Part shown: positions 1 to 53,912 of the stretch, one piece after another
Layout of the letters: each line of letters opens with the position of its first letter
How positions within the stretch are numbered: the first letter of the stretch is position 1
NCBI GenBank assembly: GCA_009760855.2
Contig: WPIO01000015.1
Span: 4,474,501 to 4,538,500, forward strand
DNA from: Cristatella mucedo
Taxonomy: Eukaryota; Bryozoa; Phylactolaemata; Cristatellidae
Direction of reading: 5' to 3'
Length of the DNA stretch: 64,000 nucleotides
Notes under the pieces: model-generated
Databases searched by the model: none
Seen by the model: the letters and a program-made list of their open reading frames with translations, nothing else
Told to the model about the DNA's origin: nothing
Translations under genes and position numbers: made by a program

Positions 1-292
1 TCATCAAAACTTGATTAGAACATGAAATTTGTCAGAGCTACCACCAATGATGATACATAGTGCATGCAACCACCTTGGTTTGCTGACCAGATGCAGTAAA
101 AATCATGGGCACTGAACACTTACATAGGCAACAGATTTTGCATCTTCAAGAGTAACTTCTGGCTTTCAAATAAAAAGCCACTGCTTTATACTTTGAAGCA
201 CCATCAAAAACAGCTAAAAAGACTTTCTGGGTGTGCAAACATAGGTTTATAACATATGATTACATAGGCAACCATTCAGTTTAGCGGCTGAT
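1..292. other. unassigned
   Basis: No exon, RNA or repeat family recognised. Confidence 0.5.
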
Positions 293-518
<226 letters not shown>

Positions 519-535
<17 letters not shown>

Positions 536-665
536 GCTAGGACAGCTGGGTATCGTCAGCACAGAATAAATTGATGATCTCGTGGCCACCATCTTATTTC
601 CGGAAGGCTCTTTAGAAATGGAGAAACGCATAAGATCGAGAACAGACCCTTGTGGAATTCTACAT
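519..665 (-). mobile_element. L2-B type RT fragment
   Basis: Degraded minus-strand similarity to the L2-B copy at 30.85-30.98 kb. Shared landmarks are GTATCGTCAGCA, AAATGGAGAA and ACAGACCCTTG. Confidence 0.45.
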
Positions 666-1578
666 GGCTTTTGATACCATCGATCACAAAGTTAGTGGGT
701 CCCTGTGATTCGTCCTTCATGTGCTTATGCGTGCTGACACTGTACATGCTGCCACTAACCACATTTGCATGCTGACCCTGTGCATGTCACCCCTAACCAT
801 ATTATTCATTTCGTTTGTTTTTCAAGCATGATTTTACTTACCATTCAATTGCATTTCACTTTACAGCAAATGTAAAGCGCCTAGAGAGAGATTGAGTTCT
901 CTGAGAGCGCTTTATCAAGTGAATCATTATTATTATTATTATAAAGTTCTTCTAGAGCGCCTCTCATCTCGCCTGGGCATCACTGGCACTGCTCTGCAAT
1001 GGTTCAGGTCCTATCTCAGTGGGAGACTCCAGAGTATTGACGTGAATGGACAAAGATCATCTGAAGTACCTCTGAAATATGGAGTACCTCAGGGCTCAGT
1101 GCTAGGTCCGGTTCTGTTCACGGTTTATACTCTCCCTCTTGCTGATGTGATTGCCAAGCACAATCTAGGCTTTCACTTCTATGCAGATGACACTCAGTTG
1201 TACCTTTGCTTTGATCCCTCCCAGCCTTCGAGCACCTCAAATTCTCTAAACTCACTTGCTGCATGCATTGATGACATCCGCACACGGATGGCAGCAAATT
1301 TTCTAAAACTTAACGATGATAAAACTAACTTACTAGTTATGGGCAAACCCAGTGTGATCCAGAGATTGGAAAGGCTGACTCTCAAAATTGGCTCTGCCAG
1401 CATATCTCCAGTTGAATCAGCTCGAAATCTAGGTGTCATATTCCAAAGCGACCTCTCGTTAGACGACCATATCAGCTCCACAGTCAAATCTGCCTATTTG
1501 CAGCTTCATAATATTGTTGGTTCCTGTCTCTGAGGGCGCTTTATCAAGTGAATTATTATTATTATTATTATGTGAGTG
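665..1578 (+). mobile_element. L2-A copy with a second L2-A tail nested inside it
   Basis: The outer copy reads TTTTGATACCATCGATCAC, is broken at 693, and resumes at 943 with AAAGTTCTTCTAGAGCGCC. The insert (694-942) is a 3' end of the same family ending in (ATT)n. AAAGTT occurs on both sides (688-693, 943-948) as a target duplication. The outer copy encodes RT with GVPQGSVLGPVLF and YADDTQLYL. It is internally deleted near 1516 and ends in (ATT)n at about 1574. Confidence 0.85.
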
Positions 1579-1599
1579 GTTTGCTCGATGACATGTCAC

Positions 1600-1885
1600 C
1601 GCCACACGATATAGATCGAATACAAATAGACAAGTACGATTCGAACCAGAACCACATCTGCCAGACCGATCGTTGTTCTCAATAGTTCAAGTACATCGTG
1701 ATCAATAGTGTCAGACGCAGCTCATAGTTCGAGCAGGACCCAACCAGTGACGTTACCATCGTCGTTGGTGCATAAGAGATCATTGGTGACACAGAAGAGA
1801 GCAGTTTCAATAGGGTGGTATAGTTTAAATCTCGACTGAAATTGTTGTGACAATTCATTTTTGCCAATGTGTTCCACAAGCTGCT
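1600..1885 (-). mobile_element. L2-B RT fragment
   Basis: Diverged minus-strand copy of the region at 31.04-31.25 kb. Shared blocks include TCTGCCAGACCGATCGTTG and TCGTGATCAATGGTGTC-like text. Confidence 0.6.
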
Positions 1886-2442
1886 ACACGGCAATCCTTT
1901 CAGGAATCTTTGACAAAAAGGTAGATGGGATCAATAGTTTGCAAGGACCTCTGAATACTATACAGGCTATTGAAGTATTGGTCGAACGATGGCTGATTAG
2001 AAAGATTTTGGAACAATGCTTTCATCCGGAAAAGCATTAAAAACCTCAGCTATGGAAGCACAAAGTTAGTCTGCCAGTAAAGGTCAAAGAAGGTGTCCTA
2101 CAGGGGGCGATAACATTCTCCCCACACCGAGCAAAATTCCGCCATACTCGTTGCCAACGACAAAGAATGCACTCACTTCGGCCTGCCCCAATACATGACA
2201 GGAAGCCTAACGAGTGCAGATAGCAGCACGTCAAAAAAGTGAAGGGGTGGGTCAATGCACTTTTCAGAGATACGAGCACACACTTCGACGACCACTTATC
2301 CGATGGCAAATCGGCTGGCCAAACGCTGGCCGGTTTGGCCGCACCGAGGCCAAATGGCACGCTGGCTGCACGCTCTGAGTGTGCGACGGTCGGTCTCTCC
2401 GAATGACTGGCAGCCAGCGGTGGCCACCGGAGGACTCCTCAC
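1886..2442. other. presumed PI4KA intron 30, no exon seen
   Basis: Downstream of exon 30. I looked for the next conserved block (human FLVQRFEIAKYC) and did not find it. Confidence 0.5.
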
Positions 2443-33739
<31,297 letters not shown>

Positions 33740-34084
33740 CGCGTCGGCCGCGTTTTCCACGATCCGGCGCGGCGGACGAGAACGATGACGTCCGGACTAC
33801 GTGCCTCGAGAATAAACGCGGTCGTTGTACACCGGAAACGGAGTGATAACTTGTATGGGTGCGGTCGTGTGGGCGTGGCCTCGTGCGCCGGCGAGCTCGC
33901 GCGTCGCGCTAGACTTTACTACGCGCGCAGATTTATAGATTGTGGTTCAGATAAAACTTGCGACGACGCATCGAATCAGTCGCCTGCCCAAAAATCAGTG
34001 GGTATTTCACACTAGCCTTTATTTAAAAGGTTAGAGTCGTGCATTTGCGTGCTCGATACCGTGCATTCACCAACCTATGGATAA

Positions 34085-34245
34085 TGATTAATGATAATAA
34101 CAATAAATTTGTATATTCCTCAGAGGAATTACTCTGCTTTTAGGCAATTAAAGTATGCTGTAGAGGAAGCATGATTCCCCTGCAGCGATTTGTAGAGCGC
34201 CGGGTAGAGATAAAGTTCTCGTAATGCTCTATACGAACGACCTGT
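34085..34245. mobile_element. decayed L2-A tail (-) and SINE-B/L2 tail (+)
   Basis: The left part has an imperfect (TAA)n and TTAGGCAATTAAAG. The right part reads AGAGCGCCGGGTAGAGATAA, then AGTTCTCGTAATGCTC. Confidence 0.45.
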
Positions 34246-34403
34246 TATGACTATTACCATTAAACGCATCCGTCCACCCCATTTTTGAAGCAGCACTTCC
34301 AAGCCTCGAATCATGTTTCAAATCCGCCGCTGACTGACTAGGGTCCTTGTATACGAAGTACGACCATGCAGTAAACCGTGCGGCAGCTGTGAACAGCATT
34401 CGC

Positions 34404-34409
34404 CGTGTG

Positions 34410-34489
<80 letters not shown>

Positions 34490-34556
34490 TGTGAGTGTGT
34501 GTGTGTGTGTGTGTGCGTGCGTGCGTGCGTGTGTGTGTGTGTGCGCGCGCGCGCGT
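34404..34556. repeat. (GT)n/(GC)n microsatellite
   Basis: Long pure GT run with CGTG and GCGC ends, in the PI4KA-SNAP29 intergenic space. Confidence 0.97.
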
Positions 34557-34924
34557 CTCATTGTGCACGCTTAAGATTCAAAAATTGTCTTTTTCACCTG
34601 ACGGGGCCGCAGGAAGGAAGTCTGAGGAGATAAAGCCCACGTTTTCTGGAGTCTCTTGATTGGTGGGGCCTCACGGCCCCAACCGAAGTGAGAAGCCGCT
34701 CAGACCGCCTCGCTTTCGCCGCGAACGGCCCTCGAGCCCCCAACGGAAGCACAGCAGCCCTCGCCGACTTCGGCGTCGTTGGGGTCGCGGTGCAGATGCA
34801 GAGAGCTCGTGCAGATGCGTAGGTTCTCTGCGGGAACTCAAAGTTGCGACTTCAGCTTGCGTATCCGCGGTCCGGTGTCCAGCAGAGACTACTGTGGTTT
34901 TATGGTTTATTGCGGGCTAAAGTT

Positions 34925-35112
34925 TTTATTTGTTTATGGGCTTATACACACTAGGTACGGCGGTTGCTTTCATGACCCCGGTTCCGAGGTCGTGGGTTCG
35001 ATTCCTGTGGTGGGCGATCCTTTATCGCCACTGCAAGCGGTGGTGATAGCCATCAAGGCTCTTCTGTCGCTATACAAAGAGAGGCTGTTTCAGCCACTAG
35101 GATTTATTTATT
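34925..35112 (+). mobile_element. SINE-A (tRNA-derived)
   Basis: Head CACACTAGGTACGGCGG, B box GGGTTCGATTCC at 34994-35005, body CACTGCAAGCGGTGGTGATAG, end AGAGGCTGTTTCAGCCA, then an ATTT-rich tail. Confidence 0.8.
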
Positions 35113-35432
35113 TATTTTATTTATGATTGAATGAGTTCATGTTTGTACAAGGCTGAGTCACTGCTGGATGATGCGGGGACAGTGGCAAGCCGGACGGAGG
35201 GGAGAAGGGCTTCGCGCGGTGTAACGCTGCTAGCGTTGACGAAATACACCAGTGTTGAAGCCCCCCCCCCCCCCATCCCTCGGCGTCTGTGTTTCATCTT
35301 TGTGTACTGGCGCGAGCATGTTGACAGAGCGTCAGCTTACAACTACCATTTAATTTTATTTTAGGGAGCGATTGTATTTTTACTGGTGCTAACGAACAGG
35401 CGTCAATGCTTTTTCTATACACACGGATGTAT

Positions 35433-35436
<4 letters not shown>

Positions 35437-35524
<88 letters not shown>
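35437..35524. repeat. (GA)n microsatellite
   Basis: GA run with a central GCGA block. Confidence 0.97.
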
Positions 35525-35526
<2 letters not shown>

Positions 35527-37392
35527 CTGCCGATAGCCACTTATGCCGATTTGAGAGGAGCGTCCAATTGTTGCATCGACTCATGACTGGTCACGGTCTC
35601 CGTTTGGCGAACTTTTGGAAAGATGATTCAGACTCTCAGAAACTGCGGTTCGAAAGAGGAGGCTGCAAAATCCCGACTAACGTTTTCGAGCTCGCGAGTC
35701 CCGCCCTCTGAGCTGCAGAGTGAAGTTCCGCCCTTCTGCGAATCTCTGCGTTGCGTTTCGCATTTGGTTGTTTGTCTGTCCGTCTGTCTGCCGACAGTAA
35801 AAGCCGGCACTGCCCGGAGGAGTAGGCCAACGATACTAGATTACAAAGCGCTGCGGCGATTACTGTGAATGAAGTGCTCTAGTCGAGCCGGAATAGTTGA
35901 GCGCGGATGAAGCTGCCAAGCGATCTTAGCAGATGGCGCCCCCCATTAGGAGCCCTTTTTGGCGCCCTCTGATCTGATCCAGCACCCGAGAACATATGCC
36001 CTCTCCCGCCCTCCCGCTATGGTAGGCCACTGCCCAATGGTAAAGAGCTCACCTTTACCAACCAAAGTCGTAAGCTCTAAATCTGCTACATATGTAAGTT
36101 GCCTACTCACACAGAATAAGTTCTCTGATGGCACCATGCAAAAGAAGCATTATTTTATATTCTCCACAGTACTGAGAAACCGGATATGTCACAATATAGG
36201 ATTTTAACCATAGATAAAGCGATCCAGCGAGACGGTCGTTGGTTAAATACTCTGGCTGGTGCTTTGCAGCTGAAACCCTGTGTAGATTTGGAATATTCCT
36301 CTCTACGCTAAAGACGCGGGCTTCAATTTATATCTTTAGGGCTTTCTTGATCGTTTCCGCGAGCCTTTATCTTCACTGGCATGTCGGTCCGTATCGGTGC
36401 AGCCTCGCAGACCTGCTCTACTAAGTTGTGGGCGCTCTTCAGCGCTCCATATTCCTTCACCATCAGGCATTCTTGCGTGTGTCGCCGCTCCATCCGGGAC
36501 TCGTTAACCGTGCTTTGAGATGCCAGATTCACCAGTAACTGTCGTTCATCTGCAAGGACTAGCATATGTTTGTGCTCGTGGCGAAGGACTGTAGTTCAAA
36601 AGTCACAGGACATCACTAATATTTGGTGACAGAAGTATTGGATAATCACTGAGAATTTGGAATTCTTCTGGGCTCGTAGCAGTTATCTTATGCAATTCTC
36701 ATTGCTTGAAATGATATCGGTGAGAATCACATATTTTAAGTATGCACATCCGTATGAATCGGTATAGAGCAGCCCTGTTTGCGGAACCGTCTGCCTGCAA
36801 GCTTAATTTTGTTACTTACTTTTCTGGTATACGGGATTCCTAAGAGTCCGCTGCTGAAATTTCCTCGTATATATGTATCAAGTACGTGATCGAAAGCGAG
36901 CGATTTGCAAAGTGACTCGGTTATGAACCACAAGAGTTTTGAAGTATGGGGTCACACAATAATAGCTCAAAAGGCAGCATTTATCGCAGCAGAACAGCAT
37001 CTTGGGGTAATTGCACTTATATTTATTAGTTCTATTTTTTAATACAAACTATTTTGACGTCTAGAGCGTAATGTCAACAGCGATAAGACGACCCTTGTGA
37101 CACAGGTGCATATCACAATTGACCCTCTGTGTAGTGAAATCGGTAACTCTAATAAAGTTTAGGAAGTTAGAGTTTATTATATACAACGACATCACAGACC
37201 TGGAAGAGGGAAAATGTGTCGCGTCTCTCATAGCCTTGCCTGACAGCGTGACAAATGAAGCGATCGCTCAGTTGTTCCGAAGCCTGCGTTTAGAAGCTGC
37301 AAGCATAGTAAATTGCTACGAGACTACACTATAAAATCCGCTGATGTGATGAACTGCTGCTTTGATGCGGGTCAAGCTGCTTTACTAATCTG

Positions 37393-37518
37393 CTATAATT
37401 ATAATATAATTATATATATATATAATACATTATAATATATATATATATATGTGTGCGTATTAAATAGAATATATATATATATATATTAATATCTATATAC
37501 TATATATATATATTATAT
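37393..37518. repeat. AT microsatellite cluster
   Basis: Several TATATA runs with short interruptions. Confidence 0.92.
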
Positions 37519-37569
37519 TTGCCATGCTCCTGATGTCTCAATAATGGCAGTGTCTCCAATGCCATTGTT

Positions 37570-37742
37570 AAACCGCGATGGCACATTAGGTAAGGCGGTT
37601 GCTTTTCGCGACCTCGGTCCCGATGTCGTGCGTTCGCATATCCTGCGGTAACGCAGATCCTCTATTACCGCATCAAGCGGCGATGATAGCCGTAAAGGCT
37701 ATTCTGTCGCTTTACAAAAAGAGGCTGTTGAATCAGCCAGTA
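37570..37742 (+). mobile_element. SINE-A (tRNA-derived)
   Basis: GATGGCACATTAGGTAAGGC, GGTTGCTTTTC, body CATCAAGCGGCGATGATAG and AAAGAGGCTGTTGAATCAGC. Confidence 0.78.
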
Positions 37743-39187
37743 TTTTTGTAATGTGACAGTTGACAATTATCTTTCCTTACCTGGTGAGGGATCCATATTT
37801 TGGCATAATGCCATAAACTTCCATATATGTTAATGGCTGTGACATATGCTGATTCGTGTTGACGACTGATGAAAGTGCCTGAGTCGGTTTCTTGCTTTCC
37901 TCGCTTGGACAACTCTTTCAGTCGCTGTCGGCTCAGGGCAAGCATTTCTTTTCCTTTTCCTGAAGTCTACATCACTTCTTTAGTGGTTATTCCATTGAGG
38001 TTGGAACTTGATGAGTGCAATACTGCTACTATCATGCAGTTGCGTGGCAAATTACTCAGTTCGGGAAAGGCCATGCTAAATTTAATGAATCAGTGCTTGC
38101 CAATAGAAAATATAGTGAAATTCCTACTCCGATTCACTGCAACTTTATTGCTCATTGCATTACGGTTGCTGAATGCTCAGGTAAGAGGTCTGCTGAATGT
38201 GGCCCAACATCCCCGCTGGACTTTATTAGCTAGGTGCAAAGCAGACGAGATTGTATCGACAAGATAATGCCATGAATGAATATAATAAGTCGCAATTGCG
38301 ATCGCTTGTGCAACGAATCGTGCAAGTTGGCTTCTTCTCATTGTTTGCGTTTGTGTTGCTTGCACTAATCACGCCCTATTTTACGATAGTTCTATTTTTT
38401 CTCTTTTGCATGCTTAAAACCATTGATCGACAGGCCCTTTAATGATGAGCCCACCTTTACAATTCGCGAAAGTCCGGAAACTTGCTCAAGCTCAGCACAA
38501 CACTGCTCTGCCATTCTTGTTCGATGAAGCACCGATTCTAATTCGCCTGTCTAGTTCAGTTGAAGATTTTCCTAAATTCCAATTAGTCGAAGAATTGGTA
38601 GCCACTTCACCTTAGGCTCTCAATTGCATGAAGAGTTCGTATTGAAAGCCACGTTGCAGGTCAATCACCGCTCATCAAAAATGTCAAAAGCAACGAGGCT
38701 GAAAAGCAACGATGAACGCTGAAAAGCAACGAAGCTGAAAAGCAGAAAAGGACTCCCCGAGGGTCTTAGGCAATAAAATAACACGCCAGAGGCGCAGCAA
38801 TGGATGGGCAGGGGGAAGATGTCCCCGGGTGCCAAGGCCAAGGGGCGCCAAAAGCAAAATGGATTGGGCATATTTAAAAAAATCTCATGTTAACAAACCA
38901 ACCTTGATTTCAAGCAAGTCTTTGTCTCAATGGACTTTGCTATTGCTGGCAGAGCTAGTTAAACTTGTTTACAGAAAGACCTGTAGCACTTTTTCTTCGT
39001 CGTGCGGGGAGATGAAGATGAGATGTGGTGAGATGAAAAACCTGGACTCTTTCTAATTCGGTGCTCTGCTCTGGCATTTCGTGATAATACGAGACTGGCC
39101 AAGTCATACGAGACTGGCGGACCATCGGATAAAAAAGCCCGTTTTTTCAGTTCGTGCAACCGGCTGCTGCTCTTGAAAAGATGTTCT

Positions 39188-39682
39188 AGCTCTTGCCTCC
39201 TCCGAACAGCTCTTGTTCGCGCTAAAATTCAGCCAAGGCCAGCAAGGCGCTACACCGCCAAGCAGTGAGTTACAGAAGTCAAGACGGGATGTCACAAATG
39301 CATGGACCAACTTAGACGTGGTATCCTTATCTAAACAAGCCCGAATTTTAGAAATGTTATGTACCTGAAAGTAGGCAGACTTGATTGTGGAGCTGATGTG
39401 GTCGTCTAACGAGAGGTCACTTTGGAACGTGACACCTAGATTTCGAGCTGATTCAACTTTAGAAAAGCTGTTAGAGCCAATTTTGATGGTACTTCTCTTG
39501 TAGTAAATGCAAAGTGCCAAGAAAGAGATCGAGTTTTATGAGGGAACTATATCAATTATATTATCATTATATTTGTATTTTTACTATTATTATTATTAGG
39601 ATCCGAGAGAGTTGTAGTGCCCTGCTGGCATTGGCTGAATTTTATCGCGAACGAGAGCTGTTCGGCGGCGGGCAAGAACTCC
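39188..39682. repeat. inverted repeat (about 65-bp arms) around an L2-A fragment
   Basis: Left arm 39188-39254 and right arm 39613-39680 are reverse complements with roughly nine in ten positions matching. Both include TTGGCTGAATTTTA in complementary senses. The loop of about 360 bp holds the L2-A fragment. Confidence 0.8.
39256..39500 (-). mobile_element. L2-A internal fragment
   Basis: Minus frame SARNLGVTFQSDLSLDDHIS and CLDKDTTSKLVHAFVTSRLD. The fragment has no 3' tail and is bounded by an inverted repeat. Confidence 0.8.
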
Positions 39683-39964
39683 TTTGTCCTGGAGCAGTGA
39701 GCCAGAGAGGAGCGTCAGTGCGGTTAGAGAGCAAGAGCTTAAGAGCAAGCCAGGAAGCTTAGAGACCAGCGGTGGCGATTCGGCCTTTAGAATTGGTCCG
39801 ATACCCGCGGAAGCTGCTGATTGATGTTGGCTGGCCTGTCAACCTCCGCCTTCACTCGTTCCAAGAAAGAATCGTCTTGAACCCATTCGCCATTCCAGCT
39901 GGACATAGGTGCCCTTCTAGTGGCCTGGGGGACGGTATTAATTCCTTACCGTAATGGGCCAAGG

Positions 39965-41202
39965 TGTCGGGCCCAATACCACTAAGCTCTTGCCCCATTG
40001 TCTCAGCTAAGTATTTAAGAGTCGAGCGACGCTCGCTCTTGGTCTCTCGGTCTTCTGGTCTTTTGTCCGGCTCCGCGCTTCGATGCTGTCGGACTCGTTT
40101 CTCTGAAAGCGAGGGAGGAGGGCGGGCTGTCCGCCGGCGATGGACGGGACAGGACAAGACAGCGCTAGGAAGATTCGGTGGAGTCCACCGAATACGGTCG
40201 TGTCGCGCCCGAGCTGGCATTCTGTGTTTCTTTTGTATTTTGTGCGTGCGCGCTAGCACGTGGTCTCGGCATAGGGATTTGCAGGTGCGAGCTAGACGTA
40301 GTTGGCGTGTGTGGAGTCCTAGTTCTCCGGTTAGGGTTTAATCTCCAGTTCGAGCTCTGTCTATTTGGGTCGTTTCCCATTAAAGATGTAAGTAGCTTAA
40401 GTGTGGAGACGTGTTTCCTCCGCAAGAGTGCTTGAGTTGGCGTGTGTGGGGTATTCCTTCCGCACTGGTGGAAACCGAGTCCTAGTTCTCCGGTTAGGGT
40501 TTAATCTCCAGTTCGAACTCTGTCTATTTGGGTCGTTTCCCATTAAAGATGTAAGTAGCTTAAGTGTGGAGAAGTATTTCCTCCGCAAGAGTGCTTAAGT
40601 TGGCGTGTGCGGGGTATTCCTTCCGCACAGGTGGAAACCGAGTCCTAGTTCTCCGGTTAGGGTTTAATCTCCAGTTCGAACTCTGTCTATTTGGGTCGTT
40701 TCCCATTAAAGATGTAAGTAGCTTAAGTGTGGAGACGTGTTTCCTCCGCAAGAGTGCTTGAGTTGGCGTGTGTGGGGTATTCCTTCCGCACTGGTGGAAA
40801 CCGAGTCCTAGTTCTCCGGTTAGGGTTTAATCTCCAGTTCGAACTCTGTCTATTTGGGTCGTTTCCCATTAAAGATGTAAGTAGCTTAAGTGTGGAGAAG
40901 TATTTCCTCCGAAAGAGTGCTTAAGTTGGCGTGTGCGGGGTATTCCTTCCGCACAGGTGGAAACGAAGTCCTAGTTCTCCTGTTAGGGTTTAGGCTCCGG
41001 TTCGCGCTCAGTGTGGAGAAGTATTCCCTCCGTAAGAGTGTTGGTGCTGTTGAGTGCGTGCGAGGAGTGTGGAGATAAAGCTGAGCTAGATGCGCAACGA
41101 CTTTGCGCGCTTGCGAATAAAGCTCAGTAAAATCCCCAATTTGTCTGTCTCGCTTTCCAATTCACGCCGCGGACTCACGACGCCCTTTAGTAACGGTAAG
41201 CA
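39965..41202 (+). mobile_element. probable solo LTR
   Basis: Begins TG and ends CA. It has a TATA-like TATTTAAG at 40012-40019 and AATAAA at 41116-41121, in the order expected for U3-R-U5. A primer-site-like TCGGCGCCAGAAACG follows directly. Tandem repeats lie between the TATA-like box and the poly(A) signal. No gag/pol follows, so it would be a solo or orphan LTR. The boundaries are inference. Confidence 0.45.
40305..41045 (+). repeat. 163-bp tandem repeats with ABAB order
   Basis: Units start near 40431, 40594, 40757 and 40920, after a shorter first unit near 40305. Units 1 and 3 share CTTGAGTTGGCGTGTGTGG; units 2 and 4 share CTTAAGTTGGCGTGTGCGG. The last unit is partly deleted and diverged. 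Confidence 0.95.
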
Positions 41203-41598
41203 GGTCGGCGCCAGAAACGCGCGTTTCGTGACGGCCAGCTTGTTGCACGTAGGCACCGAACGGCAGTAGGCGCTAGGTTGCGACGCTAGGTAAGCGGCAG
41301 GTCAAGCTTACCCTGCTGAGCCTTCGGCGTTACAGAGTTACAGATAGAAAAGAGCTGCTTAGGAGCGAAGTCACGCACGGTGGGGGTTGGCCCAGCCGGC
41401 TTCAGCCAGCTGGAAAAACTGATTGTTTATAGCGTTAGCCCTTCAGGGGCAACTGCGATAGCGTCAAGCGGTCGCGATACGCTTCGTAACAGCTTTTCGC
41501 GTAGAGCGCCGGCGTATTCACGGAGTCGGCACGAACGAGGCGGGAATCGCCTATGGGCGTGGCTGTCCAATCTGGTCAAGGTCATCCTATAGTAAACA

Positions 41599-53104
<11,506 letters not shown>

Positions 53105-53716
53105 AGTTAACCTCATGCGCCAAGCTGGGGTTAGCAACGCGGTGCGGCAAATAGCAGTAGGCGAAGGAATCGTAGCCCGTCGAACCACGTCCGATCGCCG
53201 TCTTTATGACATCGTTGCTGTTCTACTGTTTTTACGTAAGCAGCAGCAGCACCAGACCGAGCTGAGGTGTCTGGCATTAATGGCGATTCAGGCGTTCAGC
53301 TGATTGCAGTGAGCCCGGTTCTGGGTGTCTTCGTGCGATTCACCATGAATTCTCATACCAATATGTAAATATATATATATATATTTATTTATTTATGTAT
53401 GTACTACATTGCCTGTATTTAACAACGATGAGCATTGGCGCCAAAATGCTTACGGCTACAAAAAACAGAAGGCCAAACCACGTCCACCGGCATCTCGGTC
53501 AGCGCGGCTGCCGGATTGGCCTATTAAAACAAAAAAACGGATGATACTAACATAAGTGCTACATACTGAAGTTGAACGACGAGAGAGAGAGAGAGAGAGA
53601 GACGCGGAGGGCACGGGGCACAATTGCAGCAGCAGCAGCAGCTCGAGCAAAGCAGATTAAGCTCGAGTCCTGCAGCAGCAGCAGCAGGTGGGGAGGAAGG
53701 CAGGCACGAAGGGGTC
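53105..53716. other. convergent intergenic/3' UTR interval of SNAP29 and BCR/ABR
   Basis: About 610 bp between the two stop codons. It holds an AT tract near 53365-53400, a GA tract (53580-53603) and CAG-rich runs near 53626-53690. A weak ATTAAA for SNAP29 is at 53523. No other gene is visible. Confidence 0.6.
53384..53393 (-). promoter_or_regulatory. poly(A) signals for BCR/ABR
   Basis: Two overlapping AATAAA hexamers on the minus strand, about 0.32 kb downstream of the BCR/ABR stop codon and inside an AT-rich tract. Confidence 0.5.
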
Positions 53717-53912
53717 CTATCGGAACTTGACCCCCTTTGCCACCAGAGTGAGATAATAGAAAAGGATCCCCGTTTGATAGAGGGCGTCGCTAGCACCTGA
53801 GGAAAACGTGATTGCCGTTGTGTCGCCTGCCGGTCTCTGAGCAGGCTTCAGCAGAGTTGGCCCAAACACGGTAGCCATGTTCTGGTGAGGCATCTTGTTT
53901 TGGGCTTCATGG
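53717..53912 (-). CDS. BCR: BCR/ABR exon j (RhoGAP end and stop codon)
   Basis: ATATGCAG acceptor. HEAQNKMPHQNMATVFGPTL is followed by LYQTGILFYYLTLVAKG and a stop (TAG, 53719-53717). Human ends its GAP domain with VQVLLYFLQLEA and has a further 20-odd residues, so the tail is shorter here. Confidence 0.92.

Larger units (their letters stand above)
35530..39180. other. PI4KA-SNAP29 intergenic, largely AT-rich
   Basis: From about 36.1 kb the base composition shifts to AT-rich until about 39.1 kb. It holds one SINE-A and an AT microsatellite. Small frames (37119-37334, 37869-38267) match nothing I know. Confidence 0.5.
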
